Shown in pieces: positions 27,242 through 35,148 of a DNA stretch of 64,000 nt (position 1 is the first letter of the stretch; each line of letters begins with the position of its first letter). A model generated the notes under the pieces. That model saw nothing but the letters and a program-made list of their open reading frames with translations. It was not told the DNA's origin and searched no databases. The stretch comes from Pseudomonadota bacterium (GTDB taxonomy: Bacteria > Pseudomonadota > Alphaproteobacteria > Acetobacterales > Acetobacteraceae). The position numbers were made by a program, and so were the translations under genes. Location: positions 186,001 to 250,000 of the forward strand of contig JAKBAD010000001.1 in assembly GCA_021809435.1 (NCBI GenBank), in the 5' to 3' direction.

Positions 27242-28081
27242 TCAAAAATCCAGTCCAATATCAAGCACCTTGGCCGAATGGGTCAGCCAGCCGGCCGAGA
27301 GCAAATCCACACCGGTCTCGGCGATGGCGGGCGCCGTCTCGGCGTTAATCCGCCCCGAGGCCTCGGCAATCGCCCGGCCCGCAATCATCGCCACCGCCTC
27401 GCGCAAGGTGGCGGGCGCCATGTTATCGAGCAGCACGGCATCGGGGCGCTCGGGCAGCGCCTCGGCCAGCTGGGGCAGCGTATCCACCTCAATCTCGATC
27501 TTCACCAAATGCCCGGCCGCCGCCCGTGCCGCCCGCAGCGCCGCGCCCACGCCCCCGCACAGCGCGATGTGGTTATCCTTGATCAAAATCGCATCATCGA
27601 GCCCAAAACGGTGATTCGCGCCGCCGCCCATGCGCACGGCGTATTTCTCGGCAAAGCGCAGCCCCGGCGTGGTTTTGCGCGTGCAGGTAATGCGCGCCTT
27701 GGTGTGGGCAATGGCATCGGCAATGCCCCGCGTGGCCGCGGCAATGCCTGAGAGATGGCCCAGATAATTCAGCGCCACCCGCTCAGCGGTGAGCACCGCG
27801 CGGGCATTGCCGGCGATATCGGCAATCACCTGCCCCGGCACCAGCCGCGCGCCATCTTCCATGTGGGCCGAAAATTCAATGCCCGGGTCACTCAGCGCAA
27901 AGGCCATCCGGGCAAAGTCCAGCCCCGCCACCACGCCCACCTCGCGCGCCACCAGCTGGCAGCGGGCGGTGGCGGCGGCGGGCACCACGGCGGCCGAGGT
28001 CACATCCCCCGCGCGGCCCAAATCCTCCAGCAGCGCGGCGCGCACGGCGGGTTCAATCATGATAGCGGGCAGAGCGTTCAT
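27242..28081 (-). CDS. nadC: Nicotinate-nucleotide pyrophosphorylase (quinolinate phosphoribosyltransferase)
   Basis: Converts quinolinate and PRPP to nicotinate mononucleotide. The 279-residue sequence has [40 protein letters not shown] with the catalytic basic residues, and [20 protein letters not shown]. The C-terminal barrel has AVLLDNM and [15 protein letters not shown]. The start at 28081 overlaps the nadB stop (TGATG). Last gene of nadABC. Confidence 0.96.
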   Translation of the reverse strand: MNALPAIMIEPAVRAALLEDLGRAGDVTSAAVVPAAATARCQLVAREVGVVAGLDFARMAFALSDPGIEFSAHMEDGARLVPGQVIADIAGNARAVLTAERVALNYLGHLSGIAAATRGIADAIAHTKARITCTRKTTPGLRFAEKYAVRMGGGANHRFGLDDAILIKDNHIALCGGVGAALRAARAAAGHLVKIEIEVDTLPQLAEALPERPDAVLLDNMAPATLREAVAMIAGRAIAEASGRINAETAPAIAETGVDLLSAGWLTHSAKVLDIGLDF

Positions 28082-29457
28082 CAGGCGGCTTTCATATCGT
28101 GCAGGGTGGGGGCCAGCGCATGGGCGCCAACCGAAATGTCGCGCGCCAGCGCCGCGCGGGCAATGGCGGCGCACAGCCTGGCGGCTGGGTTTTGGGGCAT
28201 GGCCGCAAAAGCGTCCAGCGCCGTCTCCAGCCCTGTTGTGGTACGCACCACGCCCAAATGCGCGCTCATCAGCGGGCGTATCGGGGCAATATCGGGCGCG
28301 GGCAAGGAGGGCTTGGCGCGCGGGCGCACAGGCCGGGGCGCGCGCCCGGCCATGGCCAGCCCGGCCTCATGCCCGCACACCGCCGCCTCGAGCAGCGAAT
28401 TGCTGGCCAGCCGGTTGGCGCCGTGCAGCCCGGTGCGGGCCACTTCGCCCGCCGCAAACAGCCCCGGCACGCTGGTTTCGTTTCCCGCATCCACCCGCAC
28501 GCCGCCCATATGGTAATGCGCCGCCGGGGTTACCGGAATCGGCTGGCGGGCGGGGTCGATCCCAGCCTCCCGGCAGGCCTTGGCAATGGCCGGAAACCGC
28601 GTGGCAAAGCCCGCGCCCATATGGGTGGCGTCGAGATAGACCCGCTGCCCGCGCTGCTGGCGGGCAAACACGGCGCGCGCCACCTGGTCGCGCGGGCTGA
28701 GATCGGCGCCGTTCATGAAATAAACCCCCGTCTCATCCACCAGCCGCGCGCCCTCGCCACGCACCGCTTCCGAGACCAGCGGCAGCGTCACCCGGCCGGT
28801 GACATCGAGCGCGGTGGGATGAAACTGAATGAATTCCAAATCCGCCAGCGCCGCGCCCAGATCTTGGGCCAGCATCACCCCGGCGCCAATGGCCCCTTCG
28901 GGGGTGGTGGTGCGGGCAAACAACCCGCCAAGGCCACCCGTGGCCAGCAGCACGCGGTCGGCGGGTAAAACCGTGCCATCGGCCAGCATCACCCCGCTTA
29001 TCCCGCTCTCATCGGCCAGCAGCCGCACCGCGCGGGCGGTCAGCCGGGTGACCGAGGGTGTGGCGGCCACTTTCTGGGTCAGGGCGCGCATCAGCTCGGC
29101 GCCGGTGGCATCGCCCTGGGCGTGGAGAATTCGCCGCGCCGAATGCGCGGCCTCCAGCCCCAGCGCCAGCGCGCCGTGCGCGCGGTCAAACCGCACGCCC
29201 AGTGCCAGCAGCCGCTCAACCAGCGCCGGCCCCTGGCTCACAATCCGGGCCACGGCCTCGGGCGCGCACAAGCCCGCCCCGGCGGCCAGCGTATCGGCGA
29301 TATGGGCGGCGACGCTGTCGTCGCCCCCCACGGCAGCCGCCAGCCCGCCTTGCGAAAGCTGGCTCGCCGCCCCTCCAACATCCAGCAGCGTCACGGGATG
29401 CGGCGCCGCCGAGAGCGCCGCGCTCATTCCCGCCACACCCGCGCCAATAATGATCAT
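28081..29457 (-). CDS. nadB: L-aspartate oxidase
   Basis: FAD enzyme making iminoaspartate for quinolinate synthesis. The FAD fold is at the N-terminus ([17 protein letters not shown]), then [17 protein letters not shown]. Later come [35 protein letters not shown] and [20 protein letters not shown], the succinate-dehydrogenase-like active site. The ATG at 29457 with GAGG just upstream is preferred to a TTG 15 bases earlier. A palindromic element separates it from nadA. At 458 aa it is slightly short, with a reduced C-terminal helical domain. Confidence 0.95.
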   Translation of the reverse strand: MIIIGAGVAGMSAALSAAPHPVTLLDVGGAASQLSQGGLAAAVGGDDSVAAHIADTLAAGAGLCAPEAVARIVSQGPALVERLLALGVRFDRAHGALALGLEAAHSARRILHAQGDATGAELMRALTQKVAATPSVTRLTARAVRLLADESGISGVMLADGTVLPADRVLLATGGLGGLFARTTTPEGAIGAGVMLAQDLGAALADLEFIQFHPTALDVTGRVTLPLVSEAVRGEGARLVDETGVYFMNGADLSPRDQVARAVFARQQRGQRVYLDATHMGAGFATRFPAIAKACREAGIDPARQPIPVTPAAHYHMGGVRVDAGNETSVPGLFAAGEVARTGLHGANRLASNSLLEAAVCGHEAGLAMAGRAPRPVRPRAKPSLPAPDIAPIRPLMSAHLGVVRTTTGLETALDAFAAMPQNPAARLCAAIARAALARDISVGAHALAPTLHDMKAA

Positions 29458-29477
29458 CAGCCTCTGTCCCAAGTTTC

Positions 29478-29569
29478 AAAAGTTTTTGCGGGTGTGGGGG
29501 CTTTTTTCAAAAAGCCCCCACGAGGAACGCCGCCTTTTTTAAAAAAAAGGCGGCACCCAAAAAACTTTT
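29478..29569. repeat. Composite palindromic element, copy C
   Basis: AAAAGTTTTTGCGGG at the left and ACCCAAAAAACTTTT at the right. The two hairpins are at 29494-29521 (GTGGGGGC arms) and 29529-29554 (GCCGCC arms). No central insert. It lies between the nadA stop and the nadB start, within an operon, which is unlike the other copies. Confidence 0.88.
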
Positions 29570-29571
29570 AT

Positions 29572-30534
29572 TCACTTCACCGCCAGCATCCGCTCGACCG
29601 CCCGGCGCGCCGGGGCGAACAGCTCATCTGGAATCATCACCTCATGGCTCATCGTCTCCAGCGCCCGGCGGATACCCTTGAGCGTGATGCGCTGCATATG
29701 CGGGCAGAAGCTGCAGGCGCGCACAAACTCGGTCTCGGGGCTCGCCTCGGCGATGTTGGCGCTCATCGAGCATTCGGTCACCAGCGCCACGCGGGCGGGC
29801 TTGTGCTGGCTCACATACTCCACCATGCGCGCGGTCGAGCCGGAAAAATCAGCCTCGGCCACCACGTCGGGCGGGCATTCGGGGTGGGCCAGCACCACCA
29901 CACCCGGAAAATTCAGCCGCAATTTCACGATCTCGGCGGGGGTGAACAGCTCATGCACCTCGCACGCGCCCGCCCAGGGAATGATCTTCACATCCGTCTC
30001 GGCGGCGACATTGGCGGCCAGATATTGGTCGGGCAGCATAATCACCTCCGGCACGCCCAGAGACTCCACCACCTGCCGGGCATTGCCCGAAGTGCAGCAA
30101 ATATCAGCCGCCGCCTTCACCTCGGCCGACGTGTTGACATAAGCGACCACCGGCCGGCCCGGATAGCGCGCCCGCAACGCCGCCACATCCGCCGCCGTGA
30201 TGGATTCGGCCAGCGAACATCCGGCTTCAAGGTCGGGGATCAGCACTGTCTTGCCTGGGTTCATCAGCTTGGCCGTTTCGGCCATGAAATGTACTCCGGC
30301 CATCACGATCACATCGGCATCGACCTTTTCCGCCTCGCGCGCCAGGGCCAGCGAATCGCCCACAATATCGGCGACCCCATGAAAAATCTCCGGCCGCTGG
30401 TAATTATGCGCCAGCACAATGGCCTTATGCTTGGCCTTCAGGGCCTGAATGGCGGCAATGTCATCGGCCACGGCCTCGCGGTCGAAACAGGGCACAATGC
30501 ACACATCGCACTCATGGTCGGCGGTCGGGTTCAT
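29572..30534 (-). CDS. nadA: Quinolinate synthase
   Basis: A [4Fe-4S] enzyme condensing iminoaspartate with DHAP. The 320-residue sequence shows AIVLAHNYQRPEI, GDSLALAREA, AGVHFMAETAKLMNP and DLEAGCSLAES (cluster cysteine), then VNTSAEVKAAADICCTSGNA (cysteine), HPECPPDV, and the last cysteine in ACSFCPHMQRITL. The start at 30534 has AGGAGCG eight bases upstream. The ATG at 30549 falls inside the first operator palindrome and has no ribosome site. Confidence 0.96.
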   Translation of the reverse strand: MNPTADHECDVCIVPCFDREAVADDIAAIQALKAKHKAIVLAHNYQRPEIFHGVADIVGDSLALAREAEKVDADVIVMAGVHFMAETAKLMNPGKTVLIPDLEAGCSLAESITAADVAALRARYPGRPVVAYVNTSAEVKAAADICCTSGNARQVVESLGVPEVIMLPDQYLAANVAAETDVKIIPWAGACEVHELFTPAEIVKLRLNFPGVVVLAHPECPPDVVAEADFSGSTARMVEYVSQHKPARVALVTECSMSANIAEASPETEFVRACSFCPHMQRITLKGIRRALETMSHEVMIPDELFAPARRAVERMLAVK

Positions 30535-30548
30535 GTCACGCTCCTGCA

Positions 30549-30569
30549 TTATACTCTGAATGAGTATAA
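30549..30569. promoter_or_regulatory. Palindromic operator 1 upstream of nadA
   Basis: TTATACTC, TGAAT, GAGTATAA: a perfect 8-bp inverted repeat. Together with operator 2 it sits between the NrtR-like gene and nadA, so it is the likely binding site of that regulator. Confidence 0.75.
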
Positions 30570-30582
30570 ATCATACAGGCGC

Positions 30583-30605
30583 GTTATACTCACTTTGAGA
30601 ATAAC
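30583..30605. promoter_or_regulatory. Palindromic operator 2 upstream of nadA
   Basis: GTTATACTC, ACTTT, GAGAATAAC: the same half-site as operator 1 with one mismatched pair. The centres of the two are 35 bases apart. Confidence 0.7.
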
Positions 30606-30621
30606 AGCGCAAGCCTAAATT

Positions 30622-31494
30622 TCAGCGGGTCAGGGGCAGCTTGGTGCCGGCAATGCCACGTTCGGCCAGTACCGAGGGGCGGAAGCGGAACAGCTTGGCC
30701 GGGCGCCCGGCCTGGCCTTGGGTGGCGCGGCCGGTTTCCTCCACCAGCTCCTGCTGCTCGATCAGCCGGCGGAAATTGGGCTTGTGCAGCCGCGCGCCGG
30801 CGATTGCCTCCATGGTCTGCTGAAGCTCGAGCAGGGTGAAATCCTGGGCCAGCAGCTCGAACACCACGGGGCGGTATTTTACCTTGGCGCGCAGCCGGGC
30901 CATGGCGGTGGCCAGAATCCGGCGGTGGTCATGGGTCATTTCCAGCCCTGGGGCCAGGGGCGGGGTGGCTTGGTGGTGGCGGGCGGCTTCGGGCAGCAAC
31001 CCGGCTTCCCAGAGTAGTTCGTAACGGGGTAGCACCAATTCCTCGTTCCACCCGGCTCCAAACAGCCCTTCTACCCGGGCCTGGCGGGCTTGGTTTCCCT
31101 TGGCCCAGGCGGCGAGGCGGGCGGCCAGGGCGGCGGCCAGATCGGCGGTTTGGCGCTGGTCTTCCCAGGGGAAATATTCATACCAGCCGCGCCACAGCGC
31201 GCCGCTGAGATGGGCGGGGGCTTCACGGGTGAGGCCTAGATAAGAGATTGAAACACCACGTGATTCTGAGAGGCTCTGGCCCGCGAAGGTGTAGAGCTGC
31301 TCGACATAGCCGAGCTTGTGGCTGGTTTGGCGCTCGACCCAGGCGCTCAAGCCCGCCTGGAGGGAGCGGTGGCCGGTTTGCAGGGGGCCGGAGGGCAGGG
31401 CGAAGCCATTTTGGATGGTGAGCACGCGCGGCTCGCCCCCGGTTACCGCGACCAGCACGGCAATCAGGTCAACCTGCAGGGGGGAGTCGCTCAT
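30622..31494 (-). CDS. nrtR: NrtR-like NUDIX-domain regulator of NAD synthesis
   Basis: A 290-residue protein with an N-terminal NUDIX-like fold (VDLIAVLVAVTGGEPRVLTI, then FALPSGPLQTGHRSLQAGLS) and a C-terminal winged-helix part (FTLLELQQTMEAIAG, KPNFRRLIEQQELVEETGR, GRPAKLFRFRPSVL). The catalytic NUDIX box GX5EX7REUXEEXGU is degenerate, as expected for NrtR, which senses ADP-ribose and represses NAD genes. It lies just upstream of nadABC, with two palindromes between. Start at 31494 chosen because the earlier extension runs through a repeat region. Confidence 0.85.
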   Translation of the reverse strand: MSDSPLQVDLIAVLVAVTGGEPRVLTIQNGFALPSGPLQTGHRSLQAGLSAWVERQTSHKLGYVEQLYTFAGQSLSESRGVSISYLGLTREAPAHLSGALWRGWYEYFPWEDQRQTADLAAALAARLAAWAKGNQARQARVEGLFGAGWNEELVLPRYELLWEAGLLPEAARHHQATPPLAPGLEMTHDHRRILATAMARLRAKVKYRPVVFELLAQDFTLLELQQTMEAIAGARLHKPNFRRLIEQQELVEETGRATQGQAGRPAKLFRFRPSVLAERGIAGTKLPLTR

Positions 31495-31562
31495 GGGGGC
31501 AGTGTCGCGCATTTGGGGCGGGATGCAAAGCGGGGGCAAAGCCACAAATCGGCATATTTTGG

Positions 31563-31621
31563 CCACATAAACCCACACAAAACCATATTTTTTGTGGGTT
31601 TATGTGGGTTTGTGTGGGTTC
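31563..31621. repeat. Inverted plus tandem TGTGGGTTT repeat upstream of nrtR
   Basis: CCACATAAACCCACA (31563-31577) is the exact inverse of TGTGGGTTTATGTGG (31593-31607), with a 15-base AT-rich loop. The right arm continues as three tandem TGTGGGTTT units (31593, 31603, 31613; the last ends in C instead of T). It sits right after the methyltransferase stop. It could act as a terminator stem, an operator array or an iteron-like cluster. Confidence 0.7.
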
Positions 31622-32375
31622 AGGCGGTGGTGAGCGCGAACAAAACCACATCGAGGTCGAAACTGCCATCCGGGGTGATGGCGAAATGGGTTTTCACCTC
31701 CTCGGGGGCGGTGGCCTGGAGGTGGCGCAGCGCGGCCAGCATGACCTCCGGGGTTTTGGTCCGCGCGGTCCAGACCGGGAATTCCATGCGTAAGTTCCAG
31801 CTCTGGCAGCCGGTGAGGCTGAACCCGGCGCGGGCCAGCTCGGCCACCCATTCCGGCACCGTATGGTTACGGCCATGGGTGGGGTCGCGCAGCAGCTCGA
31901 TGGTTTGGAGGTGGCTATCGAGCCGGGGCAGGGTGGGGGCGGTGGTGTCGATGAACAGGGCGGTGCCGCCGGGTTTGAGCACGCGCCTGGCCTCGCGCAG
32001 GCCGGTGCTCCAGTTGCTCCAATGATGGGCGGAGAAGCGGCAGAGCACGGCATCGAAATGACCGGCCGGAAATGGCAAATCCTCAGCGCTGGCCTGGATG
32101 GTTGTGATGTTTTCAAGCCCGCGGGCGGTTGCCTCGGCCTGCACGGCGGTGAGCATGGGGGCGGTGATGTCGGCGGCGGTGACGCGGGCCACGAGCGGGG
32201 CGGCCGTGTAGGAGACATGACCGCCGCCGCAGCCCAGATCGAGCACCGACCAGCTGGGGTGGGGGCGCAGGGTTTGGGCGATGAAATCGAGATCGGCGCC
32301 GGTGGCGTGGACGGCGCTGGCAACATAGGCCCCGGCGCGGGGGCCGTAATGGGCTTGGGTGTGGGGATCGGACAT
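31620..32375 (-). CDS. Class I SAM-dependent methyltransferase (UbiE/Methyltransf_11 type)
   Basis: A 251-residue small-molecule-type methyltransferase. Motif I is VLDLGCGGGHVSYTAA, motif II VTAADITAPM, then ASAEDLPFPAGHFDAVLCRF and VLKPGGTALFIDTT. A HHWSNWSTGLREARRVL segment lies between. The substrate is unknown. The 3' end abuts the TGTGGGTTT repeats. It is the last normal-composition gene before the AT-rich island. Confidence 0.88.
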   Translation of the reverse strand: MSDPHTQAHYGPRAGAYVASAVHATGADLDFIAQTLRPHPSWSVLDLGCGGGHVSYTAAPLVARVTAADITAPMLTAVQAEATARGLENITTIQASAEDLPFPAGHFDAVLCRFSAHHWSNWSTGLREARRVLKPGGTALFIDTTAPTLPRLDSHLQTIELLRDPTHGRNHTVPEWVAELARAGFSLTGCQSWNLRMEFPVWTARTKTPEVMLAALRHLQATAPEEVKTHFAITPDGSFDLDVVLFALTTA

Positions 32376-32731
32376 GGCGGGCTCCTGTGCCCTTTGATAT
32401 GGCGCGGCGGGTGGGGGGTAAAGGGTGGGGCGTGTTTGTAAAGTTTATCAGGGGGCTGAGGGCTTTGGTTGTTGCGTATATTCTGGGTTATGCGACAATT
32501 GCGCTACGGAGGCTCTGCGCCCATTATCGCCGCTGATCGACCGGTCGGAGCTTCTCCGAAGCGGACATGCGAGGAGAGCGCTACAACGGCTATGATGGGG
32601 GACATTGAGGACAGGGCGCAATGCATGAGCAGCCGTTGAATGGCACAATCGCAACATAATCCCTAAAAAACATGCCATATTTAACACCGAAAGAGACTAC
32701 AACCTAACCCCTGATTGTGCCATTTAAGGCT
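32376..32731. other. Left boundary of the AT-rich island, no clear gene
   Basis: The composition drops from G-rich to AT-rich near 32,440. The first ~200 bases still contain GC-rich scraps (for example GGAGCTTCTCCGAAGCGGACATG at about 32,547-32,569, split by AT-rich DNA) that look like older intergenic sequence. A minus-strand frame at 32448-32687 has no recognisable content. A CATAAT hexamer at 32655-32660 could be part of the island promoter. Confidence 0.5.
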
Positions 32732-34102
32732 ATGGCCATTGTCCGACCACGTCTGACTGAACATTATGGGTTATCTCTCGCTCAAGCGACGGTGCCATTT
32801 GCGATCCCATTCTTGGATGAGGATTTGCCACTCTACGTCGATCCGTTTTTGCTTTGGAAGTCACCGTCACAGCAAGACTATTCATTGCACGCGAGCATGA
32901 TCCAGTCCTTCAACCGCTTGGGCTTAGAAGCTAATAAAGGTAAGTTGGACGAGGTAACGGCATTATTCATCCAAATGTCCGAATGCGATGAGGTCGGACT
33001 AGGATCATCTGCAACGAGAATAGGAAAGCGCATCGGCAAAAATACCGCCGAGCAAATCCTCCAACTTTTTGCTCGCATTCCTCGTTATGCAAGCGGCGGC
33101 ATGGGCCATCTTGAAGAAACGCAGCTATTTATTGACGGTTTATCTAAGGACCGAATCAGTGATTTCACGTGCAATTTTGTGAAGTCGTTTCTGATTGATT
33201 TCACTATCGAAGAATGTGAGCGTGTATGTTTGCCATTGACAGATGTAACCGTTCCAAATGTGTTTGATGCTAGAACACACTCACTTGTTGGCATAAAAAC
33301 AAAACTGCCAGTTCACCCCACAACAGCACGGCCGATAATTTTAGTGCCTAAGAGATGGCTTCGTCTTGCTCCTTGGATCAGTTTCGATGAATACTTTAAA
33401 TCGTACATCCCGAAAGACGAACGTTTCAATGAGGTGGTATGGGACCGGGTAAACCTCCTGTCGTATAACAGAGATAACTGGGGCGCGGTTGAAGAATATG
33501 TAAAACTGAAGGAGCGCACGGCTGCAGATTGCAGTAATGATCCTCTATTCAAGCAAATTCCCCTCATCTCAGCACAACGCAAGCTTGCTGAAATCCAAAA
33601 GCTTCCCAGCGGCAAGAACGACAACGCCGACAAAAAATACGAAGATGCAGTTACCGCACTTCTAGCCAATATGTTTTACCCTCAGCTCGACTTTGCAGAT
33701 ACACAAGTGCGAACTGACAGTGGAGCGCAAATCCGAGACCTGATCTTCTATAACAATAGAGAAGTTGAGTTTCTCAGTGACATCGAGAAACAATTCGAGA
33801 GCCGCCAATTGGTGATGGAACTAAAGAATGTCGCTAAAATTGAGCGCGAACATATCAACCAGTTACATCGATATTTGGGCAACGAATTTGGCCGTTTCGG
33901 TGTGATTGTCACGCGCAACCCATTGCCAAGATCGATACGAAAAAATACTGTTGATCTCTGGTCTGGAAAGCGGGTCGCGATATTGCCAATCACTGACGCT
34001 GATTTAGCTTTGATGGTAGCTTTGTTTGAACAGAAGAAACGACCGCCGTTGGACGTGCTCAAGCGAGCTTATCTTCAGTTCATAAAGGAGTGTCCAGTTT
34101 AA
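32732..34102 (+). CDS. Uncharacterised protein with C-terminal PD-(D/E)XK nuclease signature
   Basis: A 456-residue protein of a family I know only as hypothetical. The N-terminal part opens RPRLTEHYGLSLAQATVPFA followed by IPFLDEDLPLYVDPFLLWKS. The C-terminal third (about residues 300-400) has a helix with E304, then RDLIFYNN with D336, then VMELKNV with E363 and K365, then HINQLHRYLG and FGVIVTRN. This spacing of D...E-x-K is the restriction-endonuclease-like core. It lies in AT-rich DNA with codon use unlike its neighbours. A GTG at 32717 is an alternative start; AAGG precedes the ATG chosen. Its stop overlaps the next gene (TAATG). Confidence 0.8.
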   Translation: MAIVRPRLTEHYGLSLAQATVPFAIPFLDEDLPLYVDPFLLWKSPSQQDYSLHASMIQSFNRLGLEANKGKLDEVTALFIQMSECDEVGLGSSATRIGKRIGKNTAEQILQLFARIPRYASGGMGHLEETQLFIDGLSKDRISDFTCNFVKSFLIDFTIEECERVCLPLTDVTVPNVFDARTHSLVGIKTKLPVHPTTARPIILVPKRWLRLAPWISFDEYFKSYIPKDERFNEVVWDRVNLLSYNRDNWGAVEEYVKLKERTAADCSNDPLFKQIPLISAQRKLAEIQKLPSGKNDNADKKYEDAVTALLANMFYPQLDFADTQVRTDSGAQIRDLIFYNNREVEFLSDIEKQFESRQLVMELKNVAKIEREHINQLHRYLGNEFGRFGVIVTRNPLPRSIRKNTVDLWSGKRVAILPITDADLALMVALFEQKKRPPLDVLKRAYLQFIKECPV

Positions 34103-34473
34103 TGCCAAAGCTGAAAGCCGAGCAAATTGAGGAAGTCCGAACCGTAATAGCAAATCTTGATGGTTTGCAATCTGAGATAACGGCAGCGGTAAAACGTAAA
34201 CCAAACGAGCCAGTCACACCATTTCAACTCAAAATCATTAATGGCGTACTCGAAAGTGCCAATAGACTACTTTCGGGCACGAAGCCGATTTCTGGCTTCG
34301 AGACATTTGATGACGACGAAATTCCAGTCGCAAGTGATGTTGCGATGGTTGTCGCCCAATATGTCGAGGCGTTCGAGAAGGTTCGGTGCGAGAATATCGA
34401 AAAATATGATAGCGGCTGGGTTTGGGTCGCCGCAGATTCGATTTATACTGTACCTCCTCGACCCCGTAAATGA
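34102..34473 (+). CDS. Small acidic helical protein, paralogue of the next gene
   Basis: A 123-residue protein with no family I recognise. Residues 33-57 (KPNEPVTPFQLKIINGVL and on) and 68-93 (FETFDDDEIPVASDV and on) align with residues 35-59 and 68-96 of the following product. Predicted mostly helical and soluble; no signal or membrane segment. The C-terminus (GWVWVAADSIYTVPP) is unlike the paralogue. The start shares an A with the nuclease-like gene's stop; AAGGAG lies at 34085-34090. Probably acts with the nuclease-like protein. Confidence 0.75.
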   Translation: MPKLKAEQIEEVRTVIANLDGLQSEITAAVKRKPNEPVTPFQLKIINGVLESANRLLSGTKPISGFETFDDDEIPVASDVAMVVAQYVEAFEKVRCENIEKYDSGWVWVAADSIYTVPPRPRK

Positions 34474-34485
34474 TGGAGAAAAGCC

Positions 34486-34824
34486 ATGCAAACTAACACA
34501 GTGACTGCCGAACAAGTTAAGCAATATAAACTCTTAGATCCATTGCTCGATTCCCTGTACAGAGAGTTTCAGGAGCTTTCCAAGAAAAAGGCAAGTGAGC
34601 CCGTGAGCAAGAGTAAGGTGAAGATTGTAAACCGTGTTCTAGAACCAATCTTAGCCTTACTCCAAGAAGAGCCTCAACGAGAATTCCTAAACTTGCTTGA
34701 CGATGACGAATTGCCGGAAAACAGCGATGTAATACTGATGCTAGGACAATTCCGTGCCGCAATGAATAGCTTCGAAACAACCTATGGCGGTAGATCGCTA
34801 AACGGTTGGCGACTAGCAAATTAA
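34486..34824 (+). CDS. Small acidic helical protein, paralogue of the previous gene
   Basis: A 112-residue protein. The shared core is KASEPVSKSKVKIVNRVLEP, then FLNLLDDDELPENSDVILML. The N-terminal segment is longer in helix (YKLLDPLLDSLYREFQELS). The gene begins 12 bases after the previous stop, with GGAG upstream, so all three island genes should be one transcript. Tandem duplicated small proteins next to a nuclease suggest adaptor, immunity or regulatory subunits; that is inference only. Confidence 0.75.
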   Translation: MQTNTVTAEQVKQYKLLDPLLDSLYREFQELSKKKASEPVSKSKVKIVNRVLEPILALLQEEPQREFLNLLDDDELPENSDVILMLGQFRAAMNSFETTYGGRSLNGWRLAN

Positions 34825-34854
34825 ATAGAAAATTCAGCATCAATTTAACGGCCA

Positions 34855-35148
34855 ATGACTATCAACAAGTATAACCAGGGCGCTTGGGACATGGATGACA
34901 ATGAATTGTGCTGGTGCGAAAATGGCCGTCTTTATCAAATTGCAGATTGGTGCGATGGTTCAACGAATGTCCAATTTTGCCCTTTGTCATGCCGAAACCG
35001 GACCTTCCGCTTTCGGCCCTTAAGGGGCGCGGGGGTTAGATGGCGATGCGGACGCCGAGTTCGACCACGCGGTCGGCGGGGATTTGGAAGAATTCGGTGG
35101 CGGGAATGGCGTTGCGGGCGAGGTAGAGGAAGAGCCAGCGGCGGATGA
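34855..35148 (+). other. Doubtful ORF at the right edge of the island
   Basis: An open frame of 97 codons. The first ~50 residues (MTINKYNQGAWDMDDNELCW, then CENGRLYQIADWCDG) are encoded by island-type DNA. The rest runs antisense into kup, with arginine-rich shadow sequence. It has no ribosome site. It may be the 5' stump of a gene truncated when the island inserted. Confidence 0.25.

Noticed and set aside
31563-31621. CRISPR-like array
   Set aside because: Only three 10-base tandem units without spacers, and no cas genes anywhere in the window.
31593-31621. TGTGGGTTT units as DnaA boxes
   Set aside because: They differ from the TGTGGATAA consensus at three positions, so they are not claimed as boxes.
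32448-32687. Minus-strand 79-codon frame at the island's left edge
   Set aside because: No ribosome site, low complexity of content and no family resemblance.
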